NCBI GenBank assembly: GCA_009927195.1
Contig: RFNL01000421.1
Span: 1 to 18,722 of the forward strand
Direction of reading: 5' to 3'
Source: Betaproteobacteria bacterium
Lineage (GTDB): Bacteria > Pseudomonadota > Gammaproteobacteria > Burkholderiales > Burkholderiaceae_C
DNA: 18,722 bases
The position numbers and the translations under genes were made by a program. A model generated the notes under the pieces. That model saw only the letters and a list, made by a program, of their open reading frames with translations. It was not told where the DNA came from and did not search any database. This document shows, in pieces, positions 6,875 to 14,413 of the stretch (the stretch's first letter is position 1; each line of letters starts with the position of its first letter).

Positions 6875-7879
6875 ATGAACCCCTACACCACCTTTCCCAA
6901 CACCCGCTTGCGCCGCTTGCGCCGCGACGACTTCACCCGCCGCCTGGTGCGCGAAAACAGCTTGAGCGTCGACGACCTGATTTACCCGGTGTTTGTGCTG
7001 GACGGCGACAAACGACGCGAGGCCATCGCCTCCATGCCCGGGGTGGAGCGACTCAGCCTGGACCTGCTGCTGCCCGTGGCCGAGCAATGCGTGCAACTGG
7101 GCATCCCCGTCATGGCCTTGTTCCCGGTCATCGACCCGGCGCTGAAAACACCCGATGGCCGTGAAGCCTTGAACGAGAAGGGCTTGGTGCCGCGCGTGGT
7201 GAAAAGCCTGAAGTCACACTTTCCCGAGTTGGGCGTGATGACCGACGTGGCACTCGACCCGTTCACCAGCCACGGCCAAGACGGCTTGTTGGACGACAGC
7301 GGCTACATCTTGAACGACCCGACCGTGCAGGTCCTGGTGCAACAAGCCCTGACCCAGGCCAACGCGGGGGTGGACATCGTCGCGCCCAGCGACATGATGG
7401 ACGGGCGCATCGGTGCAATCCGCCAAATGCTGGAAGCCCAAGGCCATGTGCACACCCGCATCATGGCTTACAGCGCCAAGTACGCCAGCGCCTTTTACGG
7501 CCCGTTTCGCGACGCGGTGGGTTCGGCCGCCAACCTGGGCAAGGGCAACAAAAAGGTCTATCAAATGGACGCCGGCAACTCGGACGAGGCCTTGCGCGAG
7601 GTGGCCATGGACATTGCCGAGGGTGCCGACATGGTCATGGTCAAGCCCGGCATGCCTTACCTGGACATCGTGCGTCGGGTGAAAGACGAGTTCCAGGTGC
7701 CCACCTTCGCCTACCAGGTCTCGGGGGAATACGCCATGCTCAAAGCTGCGGCGCAAAACGGCTGGCTCGAGCATGACGCGGTGATGCTGGAAAGCCTGTT
7801 GGCGTTCAAGCGCGCCGGGGCCGATGGCGTGTTGACCTATTTCGCCATCGACGCCGCCCACAACATCCTGGGCCAGTAA
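6875..7879 (+). CDS. hemB: Delta-aminolevulinic acid dehydratase (porphobilinogen synthase)
   Basis: HemB condenses two 5-aminolevulinate molecules into porphobilinogen, an early cytoplasmic step of tetrapyrrole synthesis. The 334-residue protein starts MNPYTTFPNTRLRRLRRDDF. It has the two active-site lysines in AYSAKYASAFYGPFR (Lys202) and MVKPGMPYLD (Lys257, Schiff base). The metal-site segment reads DVALDPFTSHGQDG, without the cysteine triad of zinc-dependent enzymes, so this is the magnesium-type family seen in Pseudomonas. The frame stays open upstream to 6233, but that region overlaps hemJ and the hairpin element, and the conserved protein begins at the ATG at 6875. No strong ribosome site is visible, and I assign no promoter in 6744-6874. 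hemJ is divergent. Confidence 0.96.
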   Translation: MNPYTTFPNTRLRRLRRDDFTRRLVRENSLSVDDLIYPVFVLDGDKRREAIASMPGVERLSLDLLLPVAEQCVQLGIPVMALFPVIDPALKTPDGREALNEKGLVPRVVKSLKSHFPELGVMTDVALDPFTSHGQDGLLDDSGYILNDPTVQVLVQQALTQANAGVDIVAPSDMMDGRIGAIRQMLEAQGHVHTRIMAYSAKYASAFYGPFRDAVGSAANLGKGNKKVYQMDAGNSDEALREVAMDIAEGADMVMVKPGMPYLDIVRRVKDEFQVPTFAYQVSGEYAMLKAAAQNGWLEHDAVMLESLLAFKRAGADGVLTYFAIDAAHNILGQ

Positions 7880-7911
7880 AGCCTGCTGAGTCTGCTGGCC
7901 AGGCTGGCTTT
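7878..7911. terminator. Possible bidirectional hairpin between convergent hemB and hydrolase genes
   Basis: AAAGCC (7878-7883) pairs with GGCTTT (7906-7911); AGCCTG and CAGGCT offer an overlapping alternative pairing. The arms overlap the stop codons of both convergent genes. There is no T run of any length on either strand, so termination would be weak. Confidence 0.3.
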
Positions 7912-8599
7912 AGCCCAGATGGGCGGCAAAAAAGGCCAAGGCCCGCTCACGCGCCTGCTCGGCTGCCGTGGCATCGAAGGCGGCGCGGTGGTTGCAGTTA
8001 AAACCATGGTCCGCTTCGTACACATGCACCTCCACGTGGGGATGGGCTTGGCGAAAGGCTTCCACCGTGTCCAGTGCAATCCAATGGTCTTTGGTCCCAA
8101 AGTGGGCTTGCACCGGACACAGGGGCTGGCGCGCCATTTCGGCCGCCGAAGTCACGCCACCGCCGTAGTAAGGGACAGCGGCCGACAAGCCTTTGACCAG
8201 GCAAGCCGCCCGCCATGTGAGCAAGCCACCCCAGCAATAACCCACCACCCCCACCTTGCCAGCACACACCGTGGCGGCATGATCGACTGCGGCTTGGATG
8301 TCGGCCAACACTGCGGGCGCGGGCAAGGCTTCGATCGCGGTTTTCAAGGCAAAACCCGCATTCATGTCCTCCGGCTTGTAGCCCAAGTTGACACCGCGCT
8401 CACAGCGGTCAAAGGTGGCTGGAGCCACGGCCACATAGCCCGCCTGGGCATACCCATCGGCCACTTCTTGGATGTGTGCGTTGACCCCAAAAATTTCTTG
8501 CAACACCACCACCGCCCCTTTGGCCCTGCCAGCGGGCTGGGCCACGTAAGCGGCGAAGTGATGGCCGTCAGCGGCCTGAAGTTCAATCATCTGTCCCAT
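7910..8599 (-). CDS. Dienelactone hydrolase family protein
   Basis: This 229-residue cytoplasmic alpha/beta hydrolase has the cysteine-type triad of dienelactone hydrolases: Cys122 in GYCWGG, Asp171 in FGTKDHWI and His198 in EADHGFN. The conserved glutamate segment LQEIFGVN is near residues 33-40. Classical members hydrolyse dienelactone to maleylacetate in chlorocatechol degradation. No other gene of that pathway is nearby, so the substrate may differ. The start at 8599 is set by AGGAG seven bases upstream; an upstream ATG would add only eight unsupported residues. It follows the isomerase gene by 58 bases on the same strand and is convergent with hemB. Confidence 0.9.
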   Translation of the reverse strand: MGQMIELQAADGHHFAAYVAQPAGRAKGAVVVLQEIFGVNAHIQEVADGYAQAGYVAVAPATFDRCERGVNLGYKPEDMNAGFALKTAIEALPAPAVLADIQAAVDHAATVCAGKVGVVGYCWGGLLTWRAACLVKGLSAAVPYYGGGVTSAAEMARQPLCPVQAHFGTKDHWIALDTVEAFRQAHPHVEVHVYEADHGFNCNHRAAFDATAAEQARERALAFFAAHLG

Positions 8600-8657
8600 G
8601 GTTTCTCCTGTCTTGATAAACAAAAATCAATCATAGTCACCTGGCCGTGCCCCTGGT

Positions 8658-9263
8658 TCATCCCTGGGTCAGGCGGCGCTCCAAAAAGCCCAATCTGTCT
8701 TGACCCCAAAAAATCTCGCCATGCACCACGTAGCTGGGGGCACCAAAAACACCAGCATCAATGGCCTGTTGGGTATATGCCTCATAGGCCTCTTGCACCG
8801 TTTGGCTATGAGCCTGCCCGGTTCGGGCGCTGGGCAAGCCTTGTTCGGCCAGCAACTCGGCCAAGACATGGTCATCGGCGATGTTGCGCTCTTGCGCCCA
8901 CACCGCAGCAAGCACCGCACCAGTGATCTTCATGGCGGCGGCATCGCCGTCGTGTTGTCGCACTGCAATGATCAACCGCGCCGCGTCGTCACCGGCCACC
9001 GGGAAATACTTGGGTTTGATGTGCAGCGGTTGGTTTAAAAATTCACTGAAGCGTTTGAGCTCCACCAATCGGTAGGCCTGACGCTGCGGCGCACGGGCGC
9101 CCAAGGGCAAACCGCCAGAAATGGGAAACACCTTGCCGCCCAGGTCCACCGGGAACACATTGACGTGGGCCTTGAACTGCGCAGCCAAAGCGGTCAATCG
9201 AGCGTGACCCAGGTAAGTCCAAGGGCTTTGCGGGGCAAAGTAGTAATCAACCGTCAAAGGCAT
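8658..9263 (-). CDS. 2-hydroxychromene-2-carboxylate isomerase-like protein (DsbA/GST-kappa family)
   Basis: The 201-residue protein has a thioredoxin-fold N-terminus (VDYYFAPQSPWTYLGHARL, with Ser13 where the glutathione-contacting serine is expected). It has a helical insert and a closing segment GVFGAPSYVVHGEIFWGQDRL with the cis-proline. Characterised relatives use glutathione to isomerise 2-hydroxychromene-2-carboxylate in naphthalene degradation. No ring-cleavage genes are nearby, so the substrate is open. The ATG at 9263 is preceded by GGAGA. The open frame continues much further upstream to 9752, but this runs antisense through the SDR gene and is not real. It is divergent from the SDR operon and precedes the dienelactone hydrolase family gene. 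Confidence 0.88.
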   Translation of the reverse strand: MPLTVDYYFAPQSPWTYLGHARLTALAAQFKAHVNVFPVDLGGKVFPISGGLPLGARAPQRQAYRLVELKRFSEFLNQPLHIKPKYFPVAGDDAARLIIAVRQHDGDAAAMKITGAVLAAVWAQERNIADDHVLAELLAEQGLPSARTGQAHSQTVQEAYEAYTQQAIDAGVFGAPSYVVHGEIFWGQDRLGFLERRLTQG

Positions 9264-9369
9264 TTTTGTCTCCAATCGTGTTATCTTTTTGGGGCGGTCT
9301 TTGACCCAGGTGTGCCAGGTAAGCCCCCCGTTTGTACCCGCTGCGCCCAATTCTTGCAGGAGACATCTT

Positions 9370-10128
9370 TTGAAACCCGCTGTATTGATCACCGGTGGCA
9401 GCCGAGGCATTGGCGCGGCCACGGCTTGGCTGGCCGCCCAGCAGGGCTGGGCGGTCGCCGTCAATTTCACCCAGGACGCGCAGGCAGCGCATGCCGTGGC
9501 GGCGCGCATCCAAGCCAGTGGCGGCCAGGCCATGGCCGTGCAAGCCGATGTGGGCGACGCAACCCAGGTCATGGCCATGTTTGCGCAGGTGGACCAAGCA
9601 GTGGCTGATTGGAACGCGCATTGGGCGGGCTTGGTGAATTCGGCCGGCGTGGTGGACCAGGCCCAACGGGTGGAGGACATGACACTGGAGCGGATCGAAC
9701 GCATGCTGCGCATCAATGTCATTGGCCCCATTGTTTGCGCCCGAGAAGCCATTGGCCGACTGTCCTTGCGCCACGGCGGTCAAGGCGGCAGCATCGTCAA
9801 CCTCAGCAGCGTGGCCGCGCGTTTGGGGGCCGCTGGTCAATATGTGGACTACGCCGCCAGCAAGGGCGCGATCGACAGCTTCACCATTGGTTTGGCGCGC
9901 GAACTGGCCACCGAAGGCATCCGCGTCAATGCGGTGCGCCCGGGCATCATTGACACCGATATCCATGCCAGCGGTGGCCAACCGGATCGCGCCAGCCAAC
10001 TGGCGCCCCACATTCCCATGCAGCGACCCGGCACGGCCCAAGAAGTGGCCCAGGCCATCGTCTGGCTGCTTGGAGAACAATCGAGCTATTGCACCGGTGG
10101 CATCATCGACATCGCCGGTGGCCGCTGA
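9370..10128 (+). CDS. Short-chain dehydrogenase/reductase (YgfF-like SDR)
   Basis: This 252-residue NAD(P)-dependent oxidoreductase has the nucleotide-binding motif TGGSRGIG (residues 8-15), NSAG (90-93), Asn116 in RINVIG, a serine pair at 146-147 and the catalytic YAASK (Tyr161, Lys165). C-terminal GIRVNAVRPGIIDTDIHASGG and the segment QYVDYAASKGAID resemble E. coli YgfF, a putative oxidoreductase. It is often labelled 3-oxoacyl-ACP reductase, but the context favours a catabolic dehydrogenase. The start is a TTG at 9370, chosen because AGGAGA lies six bases before it and the Rossmann motif follows at once; no ATG is suitably placed. It is the first gene of a three-gene operon, 38 bases before mmsA. 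Confidence 0.9.
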   Translation: MKPAVLITGGSRGIGAATAWLAAQQGWAVAVNFTQDAQAAHAVAARIQASGGQAMAVQADVGDATQVMAMFAQVDQAVADWNAHWAGLVNSAGVVDQAQRVEDMTLERIERMLRINVIGPIVCAREAIGRLSLRHGGQGGSIVNLSSVAARLGAAGQYVDYAASKGAIDSFTIGLARELATEGIRVNAVRPGIIDTDIHASGGQPDRASQLAPHIPMQRPGTAQEVAQAIVWLLGEQSSYCTGGIIDIAGGR

Positions 10129-10166
10129 CTGCCCCTTTTTTCAGAACCGCATCAAACAGGACCCGC

Positions 10167-11675
10167 ATGAGCACCATCATCAAGCACTACATCCAAGGCA
10201 AAAACCAAGCGGGCCACAGCCCGCGCCAACAGGCCGTGACCAACCCTGCCACTGGGGCCATCACTGCCCATGTGGCATTGGCCTCCTCCACAGATGTGAA
10301 TGCAGCAGTGGCCGCCGCGCAAGCCGCTTTTCCGGTCTGGGCGGAGCTGCCGCCTTTGCGCCGCTCGCGCGTGATGTTCAAATTTTTGGAGTTGCTCAAC
10401 CTGCATCGCGACGCACTGGCCCATGCCATCACCGCCGAGCACGGCAAGGTGTTCACCGATGCGCAAGGCGAGGTGACCCGGGGCATTGAGATCGTTGAAT
10501 TTGCCTGCGGCATTCCCCAACTGCTCAAAGGCGACTTCACCGACCAAGTGTCTACCGGCATCGACAACTGGACCTTTCGCCAGCCTTTGGGCGTGGTGGC
10601 GGGCATCACGCCCTTTAACTTTCCCGTCATGGTGCCCATGTGGATGTTTCCCATGGCGATTGCCTGCGGCAACACCTTTGTGTTGAAGCCCAGCCCACTC
10701 GACCCCACACCTTCTTTGCTGATGGCCGATTTGCTGCAACAAGCAGGGCTGCCCGATGGTGTTTTCAACGTGGTGCAAGGCGACAAAGAAGCGGTGGATG
10801 CTTTGTTGGTGCACCCCGATGTGAAAGCCATCAGCTTTGTTGGCTCCACACCGATTGCCAATTACATCTATGAAACCGGTGCGCACCACGGCAAACGGGT
10901 GCAGGCCTTGGGTGGCGCGAAAAACCACATGGTGGTCATGCCCGATGCCGACCTCGACCAAGTGGTCGACGCCTTGATCGGCAGCGCCTATGGCTCGGCC
11001 GGCGAGCGTTGCATGGCCATCAGCGTGGCGGTGCTGGTGGGCGATGTGGCCGACAAAATCATGCCCAAGCTGATCGAGCGCACGCGCGCCTTGAAAGTGC
11101 TCAACGGCGAAAACCTGGCCGCCGAGATGGGCCCCATCGTCACCCAAGCTGCGCTGGAGCGCATCACCGGCTACATCGCGCAAGGCGAGAAAGAAGGCGC
11201 GAAGCTGCTGGTCGATGGCCGAGGCTTCAAAGGCGCATCCGCAGGTGCTGGCTGCGACAAGGGTTTTTGGATGGGCGGCACGCTGTTTGACAACGTGACC
11301 ACCGACATGAAGATCTACAAAGAAGAAATCTTCGGCCCGGTGCTGGCCTGTGTGCGCGTGCCCGACTTCGCCAAAGCGGTCCAAATCATCAACGACCATG
11401 AGTTTGGCAACGGGGTGTCTTGCTTCACCCGCGACGGCAACGTGGCGCGTGAATTCAGCCGACGCATCCAGGTCGGTATGGTGGGCATCAACGTGCCCAT
11501 CCCCGTGCCCATGGCCTGGCACGGATTTGGCGGCTGGAAGCGTTCGATATTTGGCGACATGCACGCCTATGGCGAAGAGGGTGTGCGCTTTTACACCAAG
11601 CAAAAGTCCATCATGCAGCGCTGGCCCGAGGGCATTGGCAAGGGCGCTGAATTTGTGATGCCCACCTCCAAATAA
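10167..11675 (+). CDS. mmsA: CoA-acylating methylmalonate-semialdehyde dehydrogenase
   Basis: The 502-residue enzyme belongs to the aldehyde dehydrogenase superfamily. It is expected to convert methylmalonate semialdehyde, or malonate semialdehyde, with CoA and NAD+ to propionyl-CoA or acetyl-CoA plus CO2, in valine, beta-alanine or inositol breakdown. Visible features are TPFNFPVMVPMWMFPMA (Asn151), the cofactor site SFVGSTPI, and the catalytic Cys282 in GSAGERCMAISV. KNHMVVMPDAD and the C-terminal EEIFGPVL are also typical. CAGGA lies before the ATG at 10167. It sits between the SDR gene and the GMC dehydrogenase gene, so a joint oxidation route from an alcohol through an aldehyde to an acyl-CoA is plausible. 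Confidence 0.94.
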   Translation: MSTIIKHYIQGKNQAGHSPRQQAVTNPATGAITAHVALASSTDVNAAVAAAQAAFPVWAELPPLRRSRVMFKFLELLNLHRDALAHAITAEHGKVFTDAQGEVTRGIEIVEFACGIPQLLKGDFTDQVSTGIDNWTFRQPLGVVAGITPFNFPVMVPMWMFPMAIACGNTFVLKPSPLDPTPSLLMADLLQQAGLPDGVFNVVQGDKEAVDALLVHPDVKAISFVGSTPIANYIYETGAHHGKRVQALGGAKNHMVVMPDADLDQVVDALIGSAYGSAGERCMAISVAVLVGDVADKIMPKLIERTRALKVLNGENLAAEMGPIVTQAALERITGYIAQGEKEGAKLLVDGRGFKGASAGAGCDKGFWMGGTLFDNVTTDMKIYKEEIFGPVLACVRVPDFAKAVQIINDHEFGNGVSCFTRDGNVAREFSRRIQVGMVGINVPIPVPMAWHGFGGWKRSIFGDMHAYGEEGVRFYTKQKSIMQRWPEGIGKGAEFVMPTSK

Positions 11676-11710
11676 AGCCTGAACAGCACCACGCCACCAC
11701 TGGCCTCCCC

Positions 11711-13435
11711 ATGAACGACACCACCTTCGACTACATCATCGTCGGCGCGGGCACGGCGGGCTGCTTGCTGGCCAACCGCTTGAGCGCCAACGCCAGCAAA
11801 CGCGTGTTGCTGATCGAGGCGGGGCGCAAAGACGACTACCACTGGATCCACATCCCCGTGGGTTATTTGTATTGCATTGGCAATCCGCGCACCGATTGGA
11901 TGTACCAGACCGAGCCCGCGGCGGGTCTTAACGGCCGCAGCCTGCGCTATCCGCGTGGCAAGGTGTTGGGTGGTTGCTCGAGCATCAACGGCATGATTTA
12001 CATGCGGGGCCAAGCGCGCGACTATGACCACTGGGCGGATGTGACCGGGGACGCGCGCTGGCGCTGGGACCACTGTTTGCCTTACTTCAAGTTGCACGAA
12101 GACCATCACCTGGGCGCGAATGCCTTGCATGGTGCCAAAGGCCACAAAAGCGATGTGCTGACCCAGGGAAAAAGCGTCTATCACCAAACCTTGCGCCACC
12201 ACCATGCCGGCGGCGAGTGGCGCATCGAAAGGCAACGCCTGCGCTGGGACATCTTGGATGCGTTTGCCCAGGCTGCCATGCAAGCAGGCATCCCCGCCAG
12301 CGACGACTTCAACCGGGGCAGCAACGAAGGCGTGGGCTACTTTGAGGTCAATCAAAAAAGCGGCTGGCGCTGGAACACCGCCAAAGCGTTTTTGCGACCC
12401 ACCTGTTATGCGCGACCCAACTTCGAGTTGTGGACATCGGCCCAAGTGTCCAAATTGGAAATGGCCACCTTGCCCAACGGCCAGTTGCGTTGTTCCGGTG
12501 TGCAGGTATGGAATGGGCTGGAAATGGTGCTGGCCCGCGCCCACAAAGCGGTGGTGTTGTGTGCCGGTGCTGTGGCCACGCCGCAACTTTTGCAGCTCTC
12601 TGGCATTGGCCCGGGGGCTTTGCTGCAACAGCACGGCATAGCAACTGTGCTGGACTTGGCCGGTGTGGGCGAAAACCTGCAAGACCATTTGCAAATCCGT
12701 GCGGTATTCAAGGTCAAGGGGGTGAAAACGCTCAACACCTTGGCCAACAGCTGGTGGGGCAAGGCCGCCATTGGCATGGAATATCTGTTCAACCAAAGTG
12801 GCCCCATGAGCATGGCACCCTCGCAACTCGGCGCTTTCACCCGCAGCGATCCGTCCAAGCCTTGGCCCAATATCCAATACCACGTGCAACCCTTGAGCCT
12901 GGATGCATTTGGCGAACCGCTGCATGCCTTTCCCGCCTTTACCGCCAGCGTGTGCAACCTCAATCCCTCCAGCCGCGGCACCGTGCACATCCAAAGCGCC
13001 CAATTTGCCCAGGCACCGCTGATCGCACCCAATTACCTGAGCACCGAGGCCGACCGCCAAGTGGCGGCCGACTCGCTGCGCATCACCCGCCAAATTGCCG
13101 CGCAACCCGCGCTGGCCCAGTATCAACCCCAGGAGTGGAAGCCGGGCACCCAATTTCAAACCGACGCGGATTTGGCGCGCCTGGCAGGTGATATTGGCAC
13201 CACCATCTTTCACCCCGTGGGCACGGCACGCATGGGTCGATTGGACGATGCACTGGCTGTGGTGGACCCCCAGTTGCGCCTGCGCGATGGACGCGGCGGC
13301 GTGGTGCAAGGCCTGCGTGTGGTGGACGCGAGTGTGATGCCCTGTATCACCAGCGGCAACACCAACAGCCCAGTGTTGATGCTGGCCGAAAAAGCCGCCG
13401 AATGGCTGGCGCTGGAAGACGAAACGCCTGCCTGA
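11711..13435 (+). CDS. GMC family FAD-dependent dehydrogenase (choline dehydrogenase-like)
   Basis: The 574-residue flavoprotein starts with the FAD-binding motif DYIIVGAGTAGCLLANRLS. It has the GMC signature YPRGKVLGGCSSINGMIYMRG (about residues 80-100) and the second signature GAVATPQLLQLSGIGP. The catalytic His501 lies in FHPVGTARMG, with an asparagine in SGNTNSP near the end. GMC enzymes oxidise primary alcohols, sugars or choline; the substrate here cannot be told. Residues about 142-165 (from KGHKSD to RHHH) look like an insertion between HG and GGEWR relative to family members I can recall. It follows mmsA by 35 bases; the sequence before the ATG (CTCCCC) is not a ribosome site, so coupling to mmsA translation is possible. 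Confidence 0.92.
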   Translation: MNDTTFDYIIVGAGTAGCLLANRLSANASKRVLLIEAGRKDDYHWIHIPVGYLYCIGNPRTDWMYQTEPAAGLNGRSLRYPRGKVLGGCSSINGMIYMRGQARDYDHWADVTGDARWRWDHCLPYFKLHEDHHLGANALHGAKGHKSDVLTQGKSVYHQTLRHHHAGGEWRIERQRLRWDILDAFAQAAMQAGIPASDDFNRGSNEGVGYFEVNQKSGWRWNTAKAFLRPTCYARPNFELWTSAQVSKLEMATLPNGQLRCSGVQVWNGLEMVLARAHKAVVLCAGAVATPQLLQLSGIGPGALLQQHGIATVLDLAGVGENLQDHLQIRAVFKVKGVKTLNTLANSWWGKAAIGMEYLFNQSGPMSMAPSQLGAFTRSDPSKPWPNIQYHVQPLSLDAFGEPLHAFPAFTASVCNLNPSSRGTVHIQSAQFAQAPLIAPNYLSTEADRQVAADSLRITRQIAAQPALAQYQPQEWKPGTQFQTDADLARLAGDIGTTIFHPVGTARMGRLDDALAVVDPQLRLRDGRGGVVQGLRVVDASVMPCITSGNTNSPVLMLAEKAAEWLALEDETPA

Positions 13436-13476
13436 GCCGCGCGCCAAGACCCACAGGCCCACGGGAAAGCCCCTAG

Positions 13477-13505
13477 AAAAAAGGCCTCATCCGGGCTTTA
13501 TATTT
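13477..13505. terminator. Probable bidirectional terminator after the GMC dehydrogenase operon
   Basis: AAAGGCC (13480-13486) and GGGCTTT (13493-13499) pair with a single G-G mismatch over a six-base loop. On the plus strand the stem is followed by the T-rich TATATTT; on the minus strand it is followed by a run of T (A run 13477-13482). It begins about 40 bases after the dehydrogenase stop. Confidence 0.5.
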
Positions 13506-13564
13506 CGGCCACTCGATCCGGCCCCGGGCTGGTCACGAGGGTCCGAGGAGACAACAAACCCAGA

Positions 13565-13581
13565 AACACCTTTCAGGTGTT
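13565..13581 (+). promoter_or_regulatory. Hairpin preceding the permease terminator
   Basis: AACACCT and AGGTGTT form a perfect 7-bp stem over a three-base loop, eight bases before the strong terminator at 13589. Further upstream, GGGT (13540-13543) and ACCC (13558-13561) could close another loop. Together with the terminator this resembles the layout of an attenuated leader or small RNA, but I recognise no known riboswitch. Confidence 0.35.
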
Positions 13582-13588
13582 CGACCCC

Positions 13589-13616
13589 AAGCACCGCTGC
13601 GGCGGTGCTTTTTTTT
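13589..13616 (+). terminator. Strong intrinsic terminator 38 bases before the permease gene
   Basis: AAGCACCGC (13589-13597) and GCGGTGCTT (13602-13610) make a 9-bp stem with the loop TGCG, followed by eight T (13609-13616). It is a textbook plus-strand terminator. A weaker terminator already lies at 13477-13505, so this one either backs it up or ends a separate short transcript starting in 13505-13560. Confidence 0.85.
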
Positions 13617-13654
13617 CTGCCCCTCGTGTCCTTCACTCATTGGACAATCTCCCC

Positions 13655-14413
13655 ATGGATGTGCTGCTGGTTTCCCTGGCCTCGGCCTTGGCTGGATTTA
13701 TCGACGCAATGGTGGGCGGTGGTGGATTGGTCTTGGTCCCTGCTTTGTTTGCGACCTATCCCTTGGCCCACCCGGCCACTTTGCTGGGAAATAACAAAAG
13801 CGCATCGGTGTGGGGCACCACCTGGTCGTGCTGGCAGTACAGCCGGCGCATCGAATTGCATTGGACATCGCTGTGGCCGGGCGCAGTGGCGGCCTGGGTG
13901 GGCGCCTGGCTGGGCGCATATGCAGTGACTCAACTGGACCCTGCGTTTTTGCGCCGGGCATTGCCCGTGGTGTTGCTGCTGATCTTGGCCTACACCTTGG
14001 CCCGCAAAGACATGGGACGCAGTCAAATGCCGCGCTGGGCTGGACGCGCTGAAGCACTGGCGTTTGCGTGGCTGGGCTTGGGACTGGGTTTTTACGATGG
14101 TTTTTTTGGCCCGGGGACCGGAAGTTTTTGGGTGTTTGCTTTGGTGCGGGTATTGGGCTACGACTTTTTAACTGCCTCGGCGCACGCCAAAGTGCTCAAC
14201 ACCGCCAGCAACTTGGCCGCTTTGGTGCTGTTGAGCCTCAAGGGCCATGTGTGGTGGCACATGGCTTTTTACCTGGCCGCGGCCAATGTGCTGGGCAGTT
14301 GGTTGGGCACCCGGATGGCCTTGCGCCATGGGGCCGGGTTTGTGCGCTGGGTATTTGTGCTGGTGGTGTCGGCCCTGATTGTCAAAACCGGTTGGGACGC
14401 GTTCATTCGCTGA
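13655..14413 (+). CDS. Sulfite exporter TauE/SafE family (TSUP/DUF81) membrane permease
   Basis: The 252-residue product has about eight hydrophobic segments in two repeated halves, as in TSUP transporters. The family motifs appear as GFIDAMVGGGGLVLVPAL (residues about 14-31) with TLLGNNKSAS following, and in the second half GFYDGFFGPGTGSFWVFAL and ASAHAKVLNTASNLAAL. Family members move sulfite, sulfonates or other small anions across the inner membrane; the substrate here is unknown. The ATG at 13655 places the first membrane segment near the N-terminus; a TTG at 13640 is an alternative and neither has a clear ribosome site. A strong terminator lies just upstream. Its end overlaps the end of mrdA tail-to-tail by 11 bp. 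Confidence 0.9.
   Translation: MDVLLVSLASALAGFIDAMVGGGGLVLVPALFATYPLAHPATLLGNNKSASVWGTTWSCWQYSRRIELHWTSLWPGAVAAWVGAWLGAYAVTQLDPAFLRRALPVVLLLILAYTLARKDMGRSQMPRWAGRAEALAFAWLGLGLGFYDGFFGPGTGSFWVFALVRVLGYDFLTASAHAKVLNTASNLAALVLLSLKGHVWWHMAFYLAAANVLGSWLGTRMALRHGAGFVRWVFVLVVSALIVKTGWDAFIR

Noticed and set aside
9264..9752. N-terminal extension of the isomerase-like gene
   Set aside because: It runs antisense through the SDR gene; the thioredoxin-like domain begins right after the ATG at 9263.
10152..11603. A 483-codon open frame on the minus strand opposite mmsA
   Set aside because: Shadow of a conserved aldehyde dehydrogenase gene; histidine-rich low-specificity sequence with no family motif.
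11591..13462. A 623-codon open frame on the minus strand opposite the GMC dehydrogenase
   Set aside because: It is antisense to a gene with clear GMC motifs, is rich in H, G, A and V as expected for a GC-rich shadow frame, and has no recognisable domain.
13540..13590. Partial resemblance to a glycine riboswitch (CCGAGGAG, CAAC, then CTTTCAGG)
   Set aside because: The first GGAGAG strand and its pairing partner are missing, and the spacing does not form the glycine aptamer core; the downstream gene is not a glycine gene.
13573..13600. TTCGACC resembling a tRNA T-loop
   Set aside because: The flanking five-base arms do not pair and no acceptor, D or anticodon arms can be built around it.
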